64,000 nucleotides of DNA. Origin: CAYYJS01 sp964472315 (GTDB taxonomy: Bacteria; Verrucomicrobiota; Kiritimatiellia; UBA8416). A program made the position numbers and the translations under genes. The notes beneath the pieces were generated by a model. The model searched no databases and was not told where the DNA came from. It saw nothing but the letters and a program-made list of their open reading frames with translations. Within the stretch, counting starts at the first letter, position 1, and every line of letters begins with the position of its first letter. Location: positions 1 through 64,000 of the forward strand of contig CAYYJS010000003.1 in the NCBI GenBank assembly GCA_964472315.1. The letters run 5' to 3'. Positions 18,204 through 27,337 of the stretch are shown one piece after another.

Positions 18204-19523
18204 TCAGGTTTCCGATGCGGGCTGCCGTTTGTCCTTCGGCCAGAACGCTTGCAGGAGTTTCGAGTGGATGCCGGTTTCGGCCGGTTCGAAGCAATCGGCC
18301 AGGATATGCCAGCCGAGGTCGAGGGCGCGTTCGAGCGGGATGTTGACGGACAGGTCCATCATTTCCTTTTCGAAGCGGTCGCCGTACTTGAGCAGCTTGT
18401 CGTCCCAGGCGCTCATACGGAAGCCCATCGATTGTTTCTCGACGGTTTCCCGATAGGCGGCGAAAAGCTGGATCATCGTACTCATGATCGTGCGGTGGTC
18501 GCCGCGGGTGTCCTTGTTCACCTGCTGCTTCAGGCGGCTGAGCGACCCGAACGGTTCGATGCGGCCGTTGCGCAGGTAGAACTGACCTTCGGTGATGTAG
18601 CCCGTGTTGTCGGGAACCGGATGGGTGACATCGTCGCCGGGCATGGTCGTCGCGGCGAGAATCGTGATCGAGCCCGCGCCCTCGAAGTCGACCGCCTTCT
18701 CGTAGCGCGCCGCGAGCTGGCTGTAGAGATCGCCGGGATAGCCGCGGTTGGAGGGAATCTGCTCCATGGTGATGGCGATTTCCTTCATCGCATCGGCGAA
18801 GTTCGTCATGTCGGTCAGCAGGACGAGTACGCGTTTGCCTTCCAGCGCAAACCGTTCCGCGACCGCGAGGCTCGTATCGGGCACCAGCAGGCATTCGACC
18901 ACGGGGTCGGCGGCGGTATGCACGAACATGACGGTATGGGACAGGGCGCCGCTCTCGTCCAGCGTATCGCGGAAGTAGAGGTAGTCGTCATGCTTGAGTC
19001 CCATGGCGCCGAGGATGATGACATCGACCTCGGCCTGGAGCGCGATCCGCGCCAGGAGCGGGTTGTAGGGCTCGCCGGCGCGGGCGAAAATCGGGAGCTT
19101 CTGCGACTCGACGAGTGTGTTGAAGACGTCGATCATCGGGATGCCGGTGCGCACCATGTTGCGTGGAATGATGCGCTTCGCCGGGTTGACGGATGGGCCG
19201 CCGATGTCGATCATGCCGTCGACGAGCGCGGGGCCGTTGTCGCGCGGCCGACCGGCGCCGTTGAAGACGCGGCCGAGCAGGGCGTGGGAGTACGGCGTCT
19301 GCATCGTGCGACCCAGGAAGCGCACCTGCGCGTCCGTGGCGATGCCGCGCGCGCCGGCGAAGACCTGGAGCGAGACCGTCTCGCCGTTGAGCCGGATCAC
19401 CTGGGCGAGCGACGTGCCGCCGCGCGAGGCCACGTCCGCCAGTTCGCGGTACTTCACGCCTTCGGCACGCACGGTGATCACGTTGCCGGCGATGCTGTCG
19501 ATGCGGTGGTAGACCTTATGCAT
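18204..19523 (-). CDS. ntpB: V/A-type ATPase non-catalytic subunit B
   Basis: A 439-residue regulatory nucleotide-binding subunit of the soluble head. It has the family features VYHRIDSIAGNVITVRAEGV at the start, LGRVFNGAGRPRDNGP, PRNMVRTGIPMIDVFNTLVE and LARIALQAEVDVIILGAMG. The catalytic P-loop Lys is absent as expected for B. Late motifs include MEQIPSNRGYPGDLYSQLA and ITILAATTMPGDDVTHPVPD. The ATG at 19523 follows GGAGG and overlaps the end of subunit A by 8 bp. Length is normal for the family. Confidence 0.95.
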   Translation of the reverse strand: MHKVYHRIDSIAGNVITVRAEGVKYRELADVASRGGTSLAQVIRLNGETVSLQVFAGARGIATDAQVRFLGRTMQTPYSHALLGRVFNGAGRPRDNGPALVDGMIDIGGPSVNPAKRIIPRNMVRTGIPMIDVFNTLVESQKLPIFARAGEPYNPLLARIALQAEVDVIILGAMGLKHDDYLYFRDTLDESGALSHTVMFVHTAADPVVECLLVPDTSLAVAERFALEGKRVLVLLTDMTNFADAMKEIAITMEQIPSNRGYPGDLYSQLAARYEKAVDFEGAGSITILAATTMPGDDVTHPVPDNTGYITEGQFYLRNGRIEPFGSLSRLKQQVNKDTRGDHRTIMSTMIQLFAAYRETVEKQSMGFRMSAWDDKLLKYGDRFEKEMMDLSVNIPLERALDLGWHILADCFEPAETGIHSKLLQAFWPKDKRQPASET

Positions 19524-21249
19524 CCTTCCTTGCCTCCGCGACCATGTCGGTCAGTTTCCGTTCCAGGGACCGGAACTCGTCGGAATCCATGTCGGCACGG
19601 TTCCAGTCACGGAATGTTTGCGTCATCTGATGAAAAAAGGTGCGCGCGGCATCCTTCCGCTCGAACGGCATGGGCGAGTCCAAAATGGCGAGCAACCGGG
19701 CGAACACGTAGCGTTGCCGGTCCGCGGAGGTTGCCCCATCGACGGCGTCGTAGGCGTCCTGCTGCAGGTAGACGGCGTCGAGGAACTCGCTCTTGAGGAA
19801 GACGATGAAGTCTTCGTCGGCCGTGCCCTCCTCGCCGACGACCTTCATCATCTGGCCGACCTCGTTGCCGCGCCGCAGCAACGCACGGGCGCGTTCGACG
19901 GCGCGGTTATCCACGACACTGGCATACTTCGACCAACTGTCGAGGGGATCGATGGCGGGGTAACGTCGGGCATCCGACCGGGCGCGCGAGAGTCCATGGA
20001 AGGCGCCGACGACTTTCAGCGTGGCCTGGGTGACCGGTTCGTCGAAGTTGCCGCCGGCGGGACTGACGGTTCCGCCGATGGTGATGGACCCGGTTGTGCC
20101 GTCCTTGAGGCGGACCACCCCGCCGCGTTCGTAGAAGCCGGCGATGACGGACTCCAGATACGCGGGGAACGCTTCCTCGCCCGGGATTTCCTCCAGGCGG
20201 CCCGACTGTTCGCGGAGGGCCTGCGCCCAGCGGGAGGTGGAGTCGGCCAGCAGCAGGACGTCGAGCCCCATCTGTCGGTAGTATGCGGCGATGGTGGCGG
20301 CCGTATAGACCGACGCCTCGCGGGCGGCGACGGGCATCGAGCTCGTGTTGCAGATGATGACCGTCCGCTCCATGAGGCTCTTGCCGGTGCGCGGGTCGGT
20401 CAATTCCGGGAACTCGCGCAATGTCTCGACCACCTCGCCGGCGCGCTCGCCGCACGCGGCGATGATGACGATATCGACCTCGGCGTTGCGGCTGGTGAGT
20501 TGCTGGAGGACGGTCTTGCCGGCGCCGAAAGGGCCCGGGATGCAGTACGTACCGCCCCGCGAGACGGGGAAGAACGTGTCGACGGTGCGGATGGTGGTGA
20601 CCATAGGGTCGGTCGGGCGCAGACGCTCGGCGTAGGCCTGAATGGGGATCTTCACCGGCCAGCGCTGGAGCATGGAGACCTCGCGCTCTTCGCCGTGACC
20701 GTCGGAGACGCGCGCGACCGTGTCGGTCAATTTGCGGCGGCCGGCGGCGGCGATCCAGGTCACCTTCCATTTGCCGGCGAAAGCGAACGGCAGCATGATG
20801 CGGTGGGTGAAGATGCCTTCCGGAACGGAGCCGATGATCTCGCCGGCGGTGAGGACGGTCCCGAGTGTCGCGACCGGCGTGAAGTCCCAGGTGCTGTCAC
20901 GCTCCAGCGCATGGAGATAGGTGCCGCGCTGGAGGAAGAAACCGCATTGTTCCGCGAGGCGGGGCAGGGGATTCTGCAAGCCGTCGTAAATCTGGGTCAG
21001 CAGGCCGGGGCCGAGTTCGGCGGAGAGTAGGTCGCCGGAGAACTCGACGGTGTCGCCGACGGCGAGCCCGGTGGTGTCTTCGAAAACCTGCATGTCGGCG
21101 TGGTTGCCGCGCACGCGCACGACTTCACACATCAGACGCAGGTCGCCGAGACAGGCGTAACCGACTTCGTTCTGGCTGACGGCGGCCTCGAAAGCGGCGG
21201 TCAGCATATTGCCGTTGACGCCGACGATGGATCCGGTCGTTTTGCTCAT
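19516..21249 (-). CDS. ntpA: V/A-type ATPase catalytic subunit A
   Basis: A 577-residue catalytic subunit. The start is MSKTTGSIVGVNGNML, the P-loop is GPFGAGKTVLQQ near residue 230, and the Walker B region contains DVLLLADSTSRWAQALRE. The A-type bulge region, with RGTYLHALERD and WDFTPV, is present. It hydrolyses or makes ATP at the A-B interface. The ATG at 21249 overlaps the DUF2764 stop as ATGA; the longer frame to 21429 lies inside that gene and is rejected. Length is typical of bacterial A subunits (about 580-590 residues). Confidence 0.95.
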   Translation of the reverse strand: MSKTTGSIVGVNGNMLTAAFEAAVSQNEVGYACLGDLRLMCEVVRVRGNHADMQVFEDTTGLAVGDTVEFSGDLLSAELGPGLLTQIYDGLQNPLPRLAEQCGFFLQRGTYLHALERDSTWDFTPVATLGTVLTAGEIIGSVPEGIFTHRIMLPFAFAGKWKVTWIAAAGRRKLTDTVARVSDGHGEEREVSMLQRWPVKIPIQAYAERLRPTDPMVTTIRTVDTFFPVSRGGTYCIPGPFGAGKTVLQQLTSRNAEVDIVIIAACGERAGEVVETLREFPELTDPRTGKSLMERTVIICNTSSMPVAAREASVYTAATIAAYYRQMGLDVLLLADSTSRWAQALREQSGRLEEIPGEEAFPAYLESVIAGFYERGGVVRLKDGTTGSITIGGTVSPAGGNFDEPVTQATLKVVGAFHGLSRARSDARRYPAIDPLDSWSKYASVVDNRAVERARALLRRGNEVGQMMKVVGEEGTADEDFIVFLKSEFLDAVYLQQDAYDAVDGATSADRQRYVFARLLAILDSPMPFERKDAARTFFHQMTQTFRDWNRADMDSDEFRSLERKLTDMVAEARKDA

Positions 21250-21794
21250 ACCGGGACTTCCTCTTGTTCGATGTTCTGATCCACGAGTACGTGCGCGGCG
21301 GCGGCGCCGGTTCGTTCGTCCAGCGCGGCCCAGCGGTGTGCGATGGCGAGTTTCACGGCGTAGGCGAAGACCGAGGCGGTGCTGAACGCGTCGTGGCCGG
21401 CGAGTTCGTCGACCTTGGTCCAGCGGCACGTGTCGATGGCGTGTTCGCGTTCAAGCGGCGTGGCGCGGGTGAAGGCCTCTTGGACGGCTTTCTCCATCGC
21501 GACATCGAACGCCCCGACGGGGCGCAAGTCGCGCGAGATATCCATGCCGCGCCGGGTGGCGCGCGCGCGGGCGACGGCGTTGCGGACCTGGTTCTCGGCA
21601 TCGTGCCAGCGCGCGACGAACGTGCCGCCACCTTCGACGATGTCGCCGTGTTCGCCGGATAGCGCTGTGGCGACGGCGGCGACGGAGGCGGGCAGGTGCC
21701 GCGCGCAGTCCGACCGGAACGTCTCAAGCGAGATATCCGGGGTCTCGTCGAGCGTGAGCATCGGCAGCGTTGCGACAAAGTAGTAATGGTTCAT
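21246..21794 (-). CDS. DUF2764 family ATPase-operon protein (putative C-like subunit)
   Basis: A 182-residue protein beginning MNHYYFVATLPMLTLDE, the N-terminal signature of DUF2764 proteins encoded between E and A in spirochaete, chlamydial and Bacteroidetes V/A-ATPase operons. The operon has no recognisable C, F or G subunit, so this protein has been proposed to take the C-subunit role of linking the D shaft to the membrane ring. The rest is helix-rich and charged. The chosen ATG has no clear Shine-Dalgarno sequence, but the next 44 bp upstream are non-coding after subunit E. Confidence 0.8.
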   Translation of the reverse strand: MNHYYFVATLPMLTLDETPDISLETFRSDCARHLPASVAAVATALSGEHGDIVEGGGTFVARWHDAENQVRNAVARARATRRGMDISRDLRPVGAFDVAMEKAVQEAFTRATPLEREHAIDTCRWTKVDELAGHDAFSTASVFAYAVKLAIAHRWAALDERTGAAAAHVLVDQNIEQEEVPV

Positions 21795-21838
21795 GCTGGC
21801 GTCGCGTGTCCGTTGCGGGGCGTCCCGACTCGATCGAT

Positions 21839-22480
21839 CTATTCCTTCACCGGTTTGGAGTCGGTTGCCGAATCCATGGCCTGTTTCACGATGTCGGCCA
21901 GATCGGGCCGCAGCAGTTTGCACAAGGCGGCGGCGATGGCCTCGCCCGTGAACGTATGACTGACGCGGTCGCCTTCCTCCACGAGCGTGAACCCGGAGAT
22001 GACGGAGTTCTCCGCGCGGATCGCGAGTCCGCCCTTCAGGGCTTCCGCGAACTCGCGCGACAAGTACCGGCGAACGGCTTCGGCCTCCTTCGCGGGTAGC
22101 AGGACGGCGGCGTGCGAACCGCCGCGGGTCTCGAAATAGGCTTTGATGGCGGTCGCCACGGCGGCGCCGAGGGGGTCGCCGGATAGTCGAGCATCGACGC
22201 GGTCGCGTACCAACCCCGCCGCGGTCTCATCGATGGCGGCGCCGACCGAAAGGATCACATCGCGCGCCGCCTGTCGGAGCGAGTTGCGGGCGCGCGCCTC
22301 GAACTGCGTGGCGCGTTCGCCGGCCTCGCGCGTGGCGGTATCGGCGGCCGCCTTCGCGTCGGCCAGGATCGCGTCAGCCTTCCGCTTCGCGTCGGCGAGC
22401 ATGCGATCGGCCTCGGCCCGCGCCTTGGCGACGCCGTCCTGTTGAATACGGTCCAGCAAGCTCTGCAGTTCTTCCGCCAT
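21839..22480 (-). CDS. ntpE: V/A-type ATPase peripheral stalk subunit E
   Basis: A 213-residue subunit. Residues about 1-100 form a long charged coiled coil rich in Ala, Lys, Asp and Glu (for example AKARAEADRMLADAKRKADA), followed by a globular C-terminal domain ending in DLADIVKQAMD. It acts as the outer stator stalk and is the first gene of the operon. The start follows GGGAGG about 11 bases upstream. A perfect GGGAAT-TCG-ATTCCC palindrome lies 21 bp before the start codon. Confidence 0.88.
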   Translation of the reverse strand: MAEELQSLLDRIQQDGVAKARAEADRMLADAKRKADAILADAKAAADTATREAGERATQFEARARNSLRQAARDVILSVGAAIDETAAGLVRDRVDARLSGDPLGAAVATAIKAYFETRGGSHAAVLLPAKEAEAVRRYLSREFAEALKGGLAIRAENSVISGFTLVEEGDRVSHTFTGEAIAAALCKLLRPDLADIVKQAMDSATDSKPVKE

Positions 22481-22500
22481 GGTTTATCGTTCCTCCCGTC

Positions 22501-22515
22501 GGGAATTCGATTCCC
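22501..22515. promoter_or_regulatory. Perfect palindrome in the ATPase operon leader
   Basis: GGGAAT and ATTCCC arms flank a 3-base centre, 21 bp upstream of the subunit E start and just before its Shine-Dalgarno sequence. The symmetry and position fit an operator or a small RNA hairpin controlling translation of the ATPase operon. No convincing -35/-10 pair was seen next to it. Confidence 0.35.
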
Positions 22516-22607
22516 TCGTTTCCATTCACGAAAAAAGTCAACCGTCACGCGGCAAGCTTCCGGTCGCGGGGCTACACGGTTGTCCGCGGGTCCCGACGGA
22601 TGTCGCG

Positions 22608-23624
22608 CTACGCCGGCGTCAGCGGGGTGAGCACGACGCAGGGATGGCCCTCGGCTTTGGCCGTCACGAGATTCTTGCCGAGTGCGCCAAGGATTTCCTG
22701 CAAGGGCCTCCGCGTATCCGATTTCGGGTCCAGCGACAGCGCGCCGAGGGTGACCTGGATCGCGAAGTCGCCCTGGCCGATCGCCCTTTCGCCGATACCG
22801 TTCATCATATCTTCGAGCTTCGCGCGCGCCTCGGCGGCGTTCATGCCGGACAGGTAGAGGATGAACTCGTCGGCGCCGAAGCGGGCGATCAGGTCCATGT
22901 CGCGGATGGCGCCCTTGGCGAGTTCGGCGACCTCCGCCAGCAGCGCGTGCGCCTGATCGATCCCGTAAGTCTGGACGTACTTTCGGAATGCGGCGACCGA
23001 TATGAGCGCGAGCGCGACGGGATATTCGTGTTCGCGCGCGCGTTGGAGTTCGGTGGCGAGCGCCGGAATGAAGGCCTTGTACTGAAGGACATGGGTCGCG
23101 TCATCGATCTGGGAGAGCTTCTTGCCGGCTTGGATGAGATCGAACTTCTCGATCAGCGAACCGATCAGAAAACCGACGACCTCGAGATGGAGCAGGTCCG
23201 ATTCCGTAAACGGTTCGGTGTCGCTGCGATCGCAGAAGATATAGCCGACACCCCGCTGGTTGCGGATGATCGGGGCGAGCACGGCCGAGGTGAAATCGTG
23301 CTCGAGCTTCAGTTCCAGGTAACGGTCGGAGAGCGGGTCTACGCCGTTCAGCAGGAGCGGTTGCTGCGCGAGGACCACCTGTTCGGCGGTCGGACTCGGG
23401 CCCGCCTGGTGGTACTGCTTGACGAAGGTGTAGCTGATCTGGCGCGAGATCTTGATGCGGAGTTCCTTCGTGTCGTCGTCGATGAGAATGACCGCGACGC
23501 TCTGGCAGGGGAAGTACGTCTTCATGCTGTCCATGAGGACGTGAAGCGATTCCTCCAGCGAAAGCGCGCCATCCGCCTGGCGCATGACGTGAACCATCCA
23601 GCCGCCCAGCGTCTGTGTCTTCAT
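22608..23624 (-). CDS. GAF domain protein with degenerate GGDEF domain
   Basis: A 338-residue cytoplasmic protein. Residues about 15-165 look like a GAF sensory domain (FPCQSVAVILIDDDTKELRI, APIIRNQRGVGYIFCDR). Residues about 175-335 follow a GGDEF fold, but the signature is FGADEF, the usual DxLTGLxNR is replaced by IDDATHVLQYKAF, and the metal-binding DxDxFK is LISVAAFRK, lacking the first Asp. It therefore probably binds a ligand or acts as a regulator rather than making cyclic-di-GMP. The ATG at 23624 follows GGAGG. It lies between the PFOR and ATPase genes on the same strand. Confidence 0.78.
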   Translation of the reverse strand: MKTQTLGGWMVHVMRQADGALSLEESLHVLMDSMKTYFPCQSVAVILIDDDTKELRIKISRQISYTFVKQYHQAGPSPTAEQVVLAQQPLLLNGVDPLSDRYLELKLEHDFTSAVLAPIIRNQRGVGYIFCDRSDTEPFTESDLLHLEVVGFLIGSLIEKFDLIQAGKKLSQIDDATHVLQYKAFIPALATELQRAREHEYPVALALISVAAFRKYVQTYGIDQAHALLAEVAELAKGAIRDMDLIARFGADEFILYLSGMNAAEARAKLEDMMNGIGERAIGQGDFAIQVTLGALSLDPKSDTRRPLQEILGALGKNLVTAKAEGHPCVVLTPLTPA

Positions 23625-23720
23625 GCTCGGTCCTCCTCTCCCGTTCCAACGACGCCGCCCGCGCGGTTCGGGAGCCGGTCGGCCGTGGCCGACCGGCCCA
23701 TGCGACACCGCCGCGGACGA

Positions 23721-26700
23721 CTACTTACAGGGCTCCAGCGCCGCCAATTTCTGGAGCAGGTCGAACTTCGCCGCCACGAGCTTATCGGCCCGTGCCAGCA
23801 GGTCGCGCGCATTCTCCGGGTTGCTCTTGGTGAGGATCCGGAAGCGGTTCTCCTTCAACGCGTGCTCGCTGAACTTCATGGTCGGCGCCTTGCTGTCGAG
23901 CTGCAACGGATTCTTGCCCTGCGCGGTCAATTCCGGATTGTAGCGGTACAGCGGGAAGTGGCCGGAGTTGACGGCATCCTTCTGGTTCTCCAGACCGTTG
24001 GTCATCTCGATGCCCTGCGCGATGCAGTGCGAGTAGGCGATGATGAGCGAGGGTCCCTTGTAGGCTTCCGCCTCGGCAAACGCCTTGACGACCTGACTCG
24101 GGTTGGCGCCCATCGAAACCTGTGCCACGTAGATGTTGCCGTAGGTCATGGAGATCATGCCCAGGTCCTTCTTCATGGCCGGCTTGCCGGAGGCGGCGAA
24201 CTTGGCGACGGCGCCCATGGGCGTCGCCTTGGATGCCTGGCCGCCGGTGTTGGAATAGACTTCCGTGTCCAGCACGAGCACGTTGATGTTGCGGCCGGAG
24301 GCCAGCACATGGTCGAGACCGCCGTAGCCGATATCGTAGGCCCAGCCATCGCCGCCAAGCACCCAGACCGACTTCGCGACCAGGTAGTCGGCCAGCGACA
24401 CGAGCTGGTCGCAGACGTCGCACGAGCAGCCGGCCAGGAAGGTCTTGAGTTCGGCCACGCGCGCACGCTGGGCTTCGATCTTGTCCTGGCTGGACTGGTC
24501 GGCGTTCTTGATGGCTTCCAGCAGGGCCGTCGGAACGGTCTTGCAGTCGCCGACGCCGCCGAGGAGCTTGTCGACGAGCTCGCGCGCGGCCTCGCTGAAC
24601 TTGTCGATCGTCATGCGCATGCCCATGCCGAACTCGGCGTTGTCCTCGAACAGGGAGTTCGACCATGTCGGGCCGCGGCCGTCGGCGCGCGTCGTGTACG
24701 GCGTCGTCGGCAGGTTGCCGCCGTAGATGGACGAGCAACCGGTCGCGTTCGCGATGAGCGCGCGGTCGCCGAAGAGTTGGGTGAGGAGCTTGACGTAAGC
24801 GGTTTCGCCGCATCCCGCGCATGCGCCGGAGTACTCGAACAGAGCGGGGCAGAACTGGCTGCCCTTGACCGTAAAGCGGTCGTACTTGGTCGGGTCCGTT
24901 TCCGGAATGCCCAGGAAGAACGCGTAGTTGGCGGCTTCCTGTTGCCGGACGGGAATCTGTTCGACCATGTTGATGGCCTTGCGTCCCGTGGGCTTCTTCT
25001 CGGCGTCGCGCTCGATGCCGGGGCATCGCTGCACGCAGGCGCCGCAGCCGGTGCAGTCTTCCGGCGCGCATTGCACGGTGAACTTCATGCCGGCCAGGTC
25101 CTTGCCCTTGGCGTCGACACTCTTGAACGTCGCCGGCGCGCCGGTCAGGACGGACGGGGCATAGGCCTTGACCCGGATCGCGGCGTGGGGGCAGACGAGT
25201 GAGCACTGACCGCACTGGATGCAAAGCTCGGGCGACCAGGCCGGGATTTCGACGGCGATGTTGCGCTTCTCGTACTTCGTGGTGCCCGTGGGCCAGGTGC
25301 CGTCCTCGGGAATGGCGCTGACCGGCAGGTCGTCGCCCTTCTGCTGCATGATCGTCGCCGTGACGTGCCGGACGAACTCCGGCGCGTCGGCGGAAACCAC
25401 CGGCGGCATCTTGAGCTTGCCCGCGGGGGCGGACGGCACGTTTACCTTCTCGAGGCGGGCTTCGGCGCCGTCGACGGCGCTGAAGTTCATCTTCACGATA
25501 TCCTCGCCCTTGCGGCCGTAGGTCTTCTTGATCGCCTTCTTCAGCGAGGCGATCGCCTGATCCTCGGGCAGCACGCCGGAGATCTTGAAGAAGCAGGACT
25601 GCATGATCGTATTGATGCGCGCGCCGAGGCCCAGTTCCTGGGCGAGTGCGAAGGCATCGATCACATAGAACTTGATCTTCTTGCGAATGATCGTGGCGGC
25701 GATTTCGTCGGGGATGTGCTGCCAGACGTCTTTGGCGGCGTAGGGACTGGCGAGCAGAAAAACGGCGCCGTTCTTGACGTTCGAGAGCATGTCGTATTTC
25801 TCGATGAACGAGAAATTGTGGCACGCCACGAAGTCGGCCTTCGTGCACAGGTACGGACTGCGGATGGTCTCCGGTCCGAAGCGCAGGTGCGAGACGGTCA
25901 TGGCGCCGGCCTTCTTCGAGTCGTAGACGAAATAGCCTTGCGCGTAGTAGTCGGTGTCGCTGCCGATGATCTTGATCGAATTCTTGTTGGCGCCGACCGT
26001 GCCGTCGGACCCGAGGCCGTAGAACATGCATTCGATACGGCCGGGGCTATCGACGTGCCAGTCGGGATCGAAGGCGATGCTCGTGTGCGACACATCGTCG
26101 TTGATGCCGACGGTGAAGTGGTTCTTCGGGTCCGGGGCCGCCGCGTTGTCGAACACGGCCTTGACCATGGCCGGCGTGAACTCCTTCGAGCCGAGTCCGT
26201 AACGGCCGCCGAGGATGCGCGGGTAGTGGGCGAAGGTGACGACGCGGCTTTCCATGCCTTCGCCGATGGCGGTGCGCACGTCCTGATAGAGCGGCTCGCC
26301 TATGGAGCCGGGTTCCTTCGTACGATCGAGCACGACGATTGACTTGACCGAGGCCGGCAGCGCGGCGCAGAACGCCTTCACATCGAACGGACGGTACAGG
26401 CGCACTTTCAGCACACCGACCTTCGCGCCCTTGCCCACCATGTAGTCGACCGTTTCGTGCACCGTCTCGGCGCCGGAGCCCATGATGACGATGACGGTCT
26501 CGGCGTCGGGGGCGCCGACGTAATCGAAGAGCCGGTAGGCGCGGCCGGTCAGACCGGCGAGCTGGTCCATGTACTTCTGCACGATTGCCGGCGTGGCCGA
26601 ATAGAAGTTGTTCACCGTCTCGCGGCCCTGGAAGTAGACGTCCGGGTTCTGGGCGGTGCCGCGCAGCACGGGGCGGTCCGGGGTCATGCCGCGTGCGCGG

Positions 26701-27311
26701 TGGGCGCGCACGAGATCGTCGCGGATCATGGCGCGGATGACGTCGCGCGAAACCTGTTCGATCTTCTGGACCTCATGCGAGCTGCGGAAGCCGTCGAAGA
26801 AATGCAGGAACGGCAAGCGGGTTTCGAGCGTGGCGGCGTGGGAGACGAGGGCCAGGTCCTGGATCTCCTGGACGCTGGAAGAGGCCAGCAGGGCGAACCC
26901 GGTCTGACGCACGGACATGACGTCGGAATGATCGCCGAAAATGGACAATGCCTGGCATGCGAGCGAGCGCGCGGACACATGGAAGACCGTGGGGATCAAC
27001 TCGCCGGCGACCTTGTACATGTTCGGGATCATCAGGAGCAGCCCCTGCGAGGCCGTAAAGGTCGTCGTCAGTGCGCCGGTGGTCAGGGCGCCGTGCACGG
27101 CGCCGGCGGCGCCGCCCTCGGACTGCATCTCGACGACCAGAGGGACGGTGTCCCAGATGTTGCGCACGCCGGCGGCGCTGAACTCGTCGGCCGATTCGCC
27201 CATGGCGGACGACGGCGTGATGGGATAAATGGCGCATACCTCGCTGCAGGCATGGGCGATGGTGGCCGCGGCGGTATTGCCGTCGACCATGACCATATTC
27301 TTTGCGGACAT
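23721..27311 (-). CDS. nifJ: Pyruvate:ferredoxin (flavodoxin) oxidoreductase
   Basis: A 1196-residue homodimer-type PFOR that converts pyruvate and CoA to acetyl-CoA and CO2 while reducing ferredoxin. Domains in order: N-terminal pyruvate-binding domain (VDGNTAAATIAHACSEVCAIYPITPSS begins it), CoA-binding domain, an 8Fe-8S insert with CIQCGQCSLVCPHAAIR and CTGCGACVQRCPG, the cluster region CAGCGETAYVKLL and ATGCSSIYGGN, and the TPP site GDGWAYDIGYGGLDHVL with DTEVYSNTGGQASKATP. The ATG at 27311 follows AAGGAG. It lies 26 bp after the aldolase gene on the same strand, so both are probably transcribed from the aldolase promoter. Confidence 0.97.
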   Translation of the reverse strand: MSAKNMVMVDGNTAAATIAHACSEVCAIYPITPSSAMGESADEFSAAGVRNIWDTVPLVVEMQSEGGAAGAVHGALTTGALTTTFTASQGLLLMIPNMYKVAGELIPTVFHVSARSLACQALSIFGDHSDVMSVRQTGFALLASSSVQEIQDLALVSHAATLETRLPFLHFFDGFRSSHEVQKIEQVSRDVIRAMIRDDLVRAHRARGMTPDRPVLRGTAQNPDVYFQGRETVNNFYSATPAIVQKYMDQLAGLTGRAYRLFDYVGAPDAETVIVIMGSGAETVHETVDYMVGKGAKVGVLKVRLYRPFDVKAFCAALPASVKSIVVLDRTKEPGSIGEPLYQDVRTAIGEGMESRVVTFAHYPRILGGRYGLGSKEFTPAMVKAVFDNAAAPDPKNHFTVGINDDVSHTSIAFDPDWHVDSPGRIECMFYGLGSDGTVGANKNSIKIIGSDTDYYAQGYFVYDSKKAGAMTVSHLRFGPETIRSPYLCTKADFVACHNFSFIEKYDMLSNVKNGAVFLLASPYAAKDVWQHIPDEIAATIIRKKIKFYVIDAFALAQELGLGARINTIMQSCFFKISGVLPEDQAIASLKKAIKKTYGRKGEDIVKMNFSAVDGAEARLEKVNVPSAPAGKLKMPPVVSADAPEFVRHVTATIMQQKGDDLPVSAIPEDGTWPTGTTKYEKRNIAVEIPAWSPELCIQCGQCSLVCPHAAIRVKAYAPSVLTGAPATFKSVDAKGKDLAGMKFTVQCAPEDCTGCGACVQRCPGIERDAEKKPTGRKAINMVEQIPVRQQEAANYAFFLGIPETDPTKYDRFTVKGSQFCPALFEYSGACAGCGETAYVKLLTQLFGDRALIANATGCSSIYGGNLPTTPYTTRADGRGPTWSNSLFEDNAEFGMGMRMTIDKFSEAARELVDKLLGGVGDCKTVPTALLEAIKNADQSSQDKIEAQRARVAELKTFLAGCSCDVCDQLVSLADYLVAKSVWVLGGDGWAYDIGYGGLDHVLASGRNINVLVLDTEVYSNTGGQASKATPMGAVAKFAASGKPAMKKDLGMISMTYGNIYVAQVSMGANPSQVVKAFAEAEAYKGPSLIIAYSHCIAQGIEMTNGLENQKDAVNSGHFPLYRYNPELTAQGKNPLQLDSKAPTMKFSEHALKENRFRILTKSNPENARDLLARADKLVAAKFDLLQKLAALEPCK

Positions 27312-27337
27312 CTGATGCTCTCCTTCGGGTTTGTTTC

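Noticed and set aside
16296..19796. Long plus-strand frames (up to 542 codons) opposite the ATPase I, D and B genes
   Set aside because: All lie antisense to conserved ATPase subunits and have composition expected from reverse-frame reading of high-GC codons.
22608..23624. Active diguanylate cyclase
   Set aside because: The metal-binding Asp and the GGDEF loop are altered (LISVAAFRK, FGADEF).
22479..25202. A 907-codon plus-strand open frame opposite nifJ
   Set aside because: It lies antisense to the clearly recognisable PFOR, has a biased Arg/Gly/Asp-rich composition typical of shadow frames in high-GC DNA, and shows no domain.
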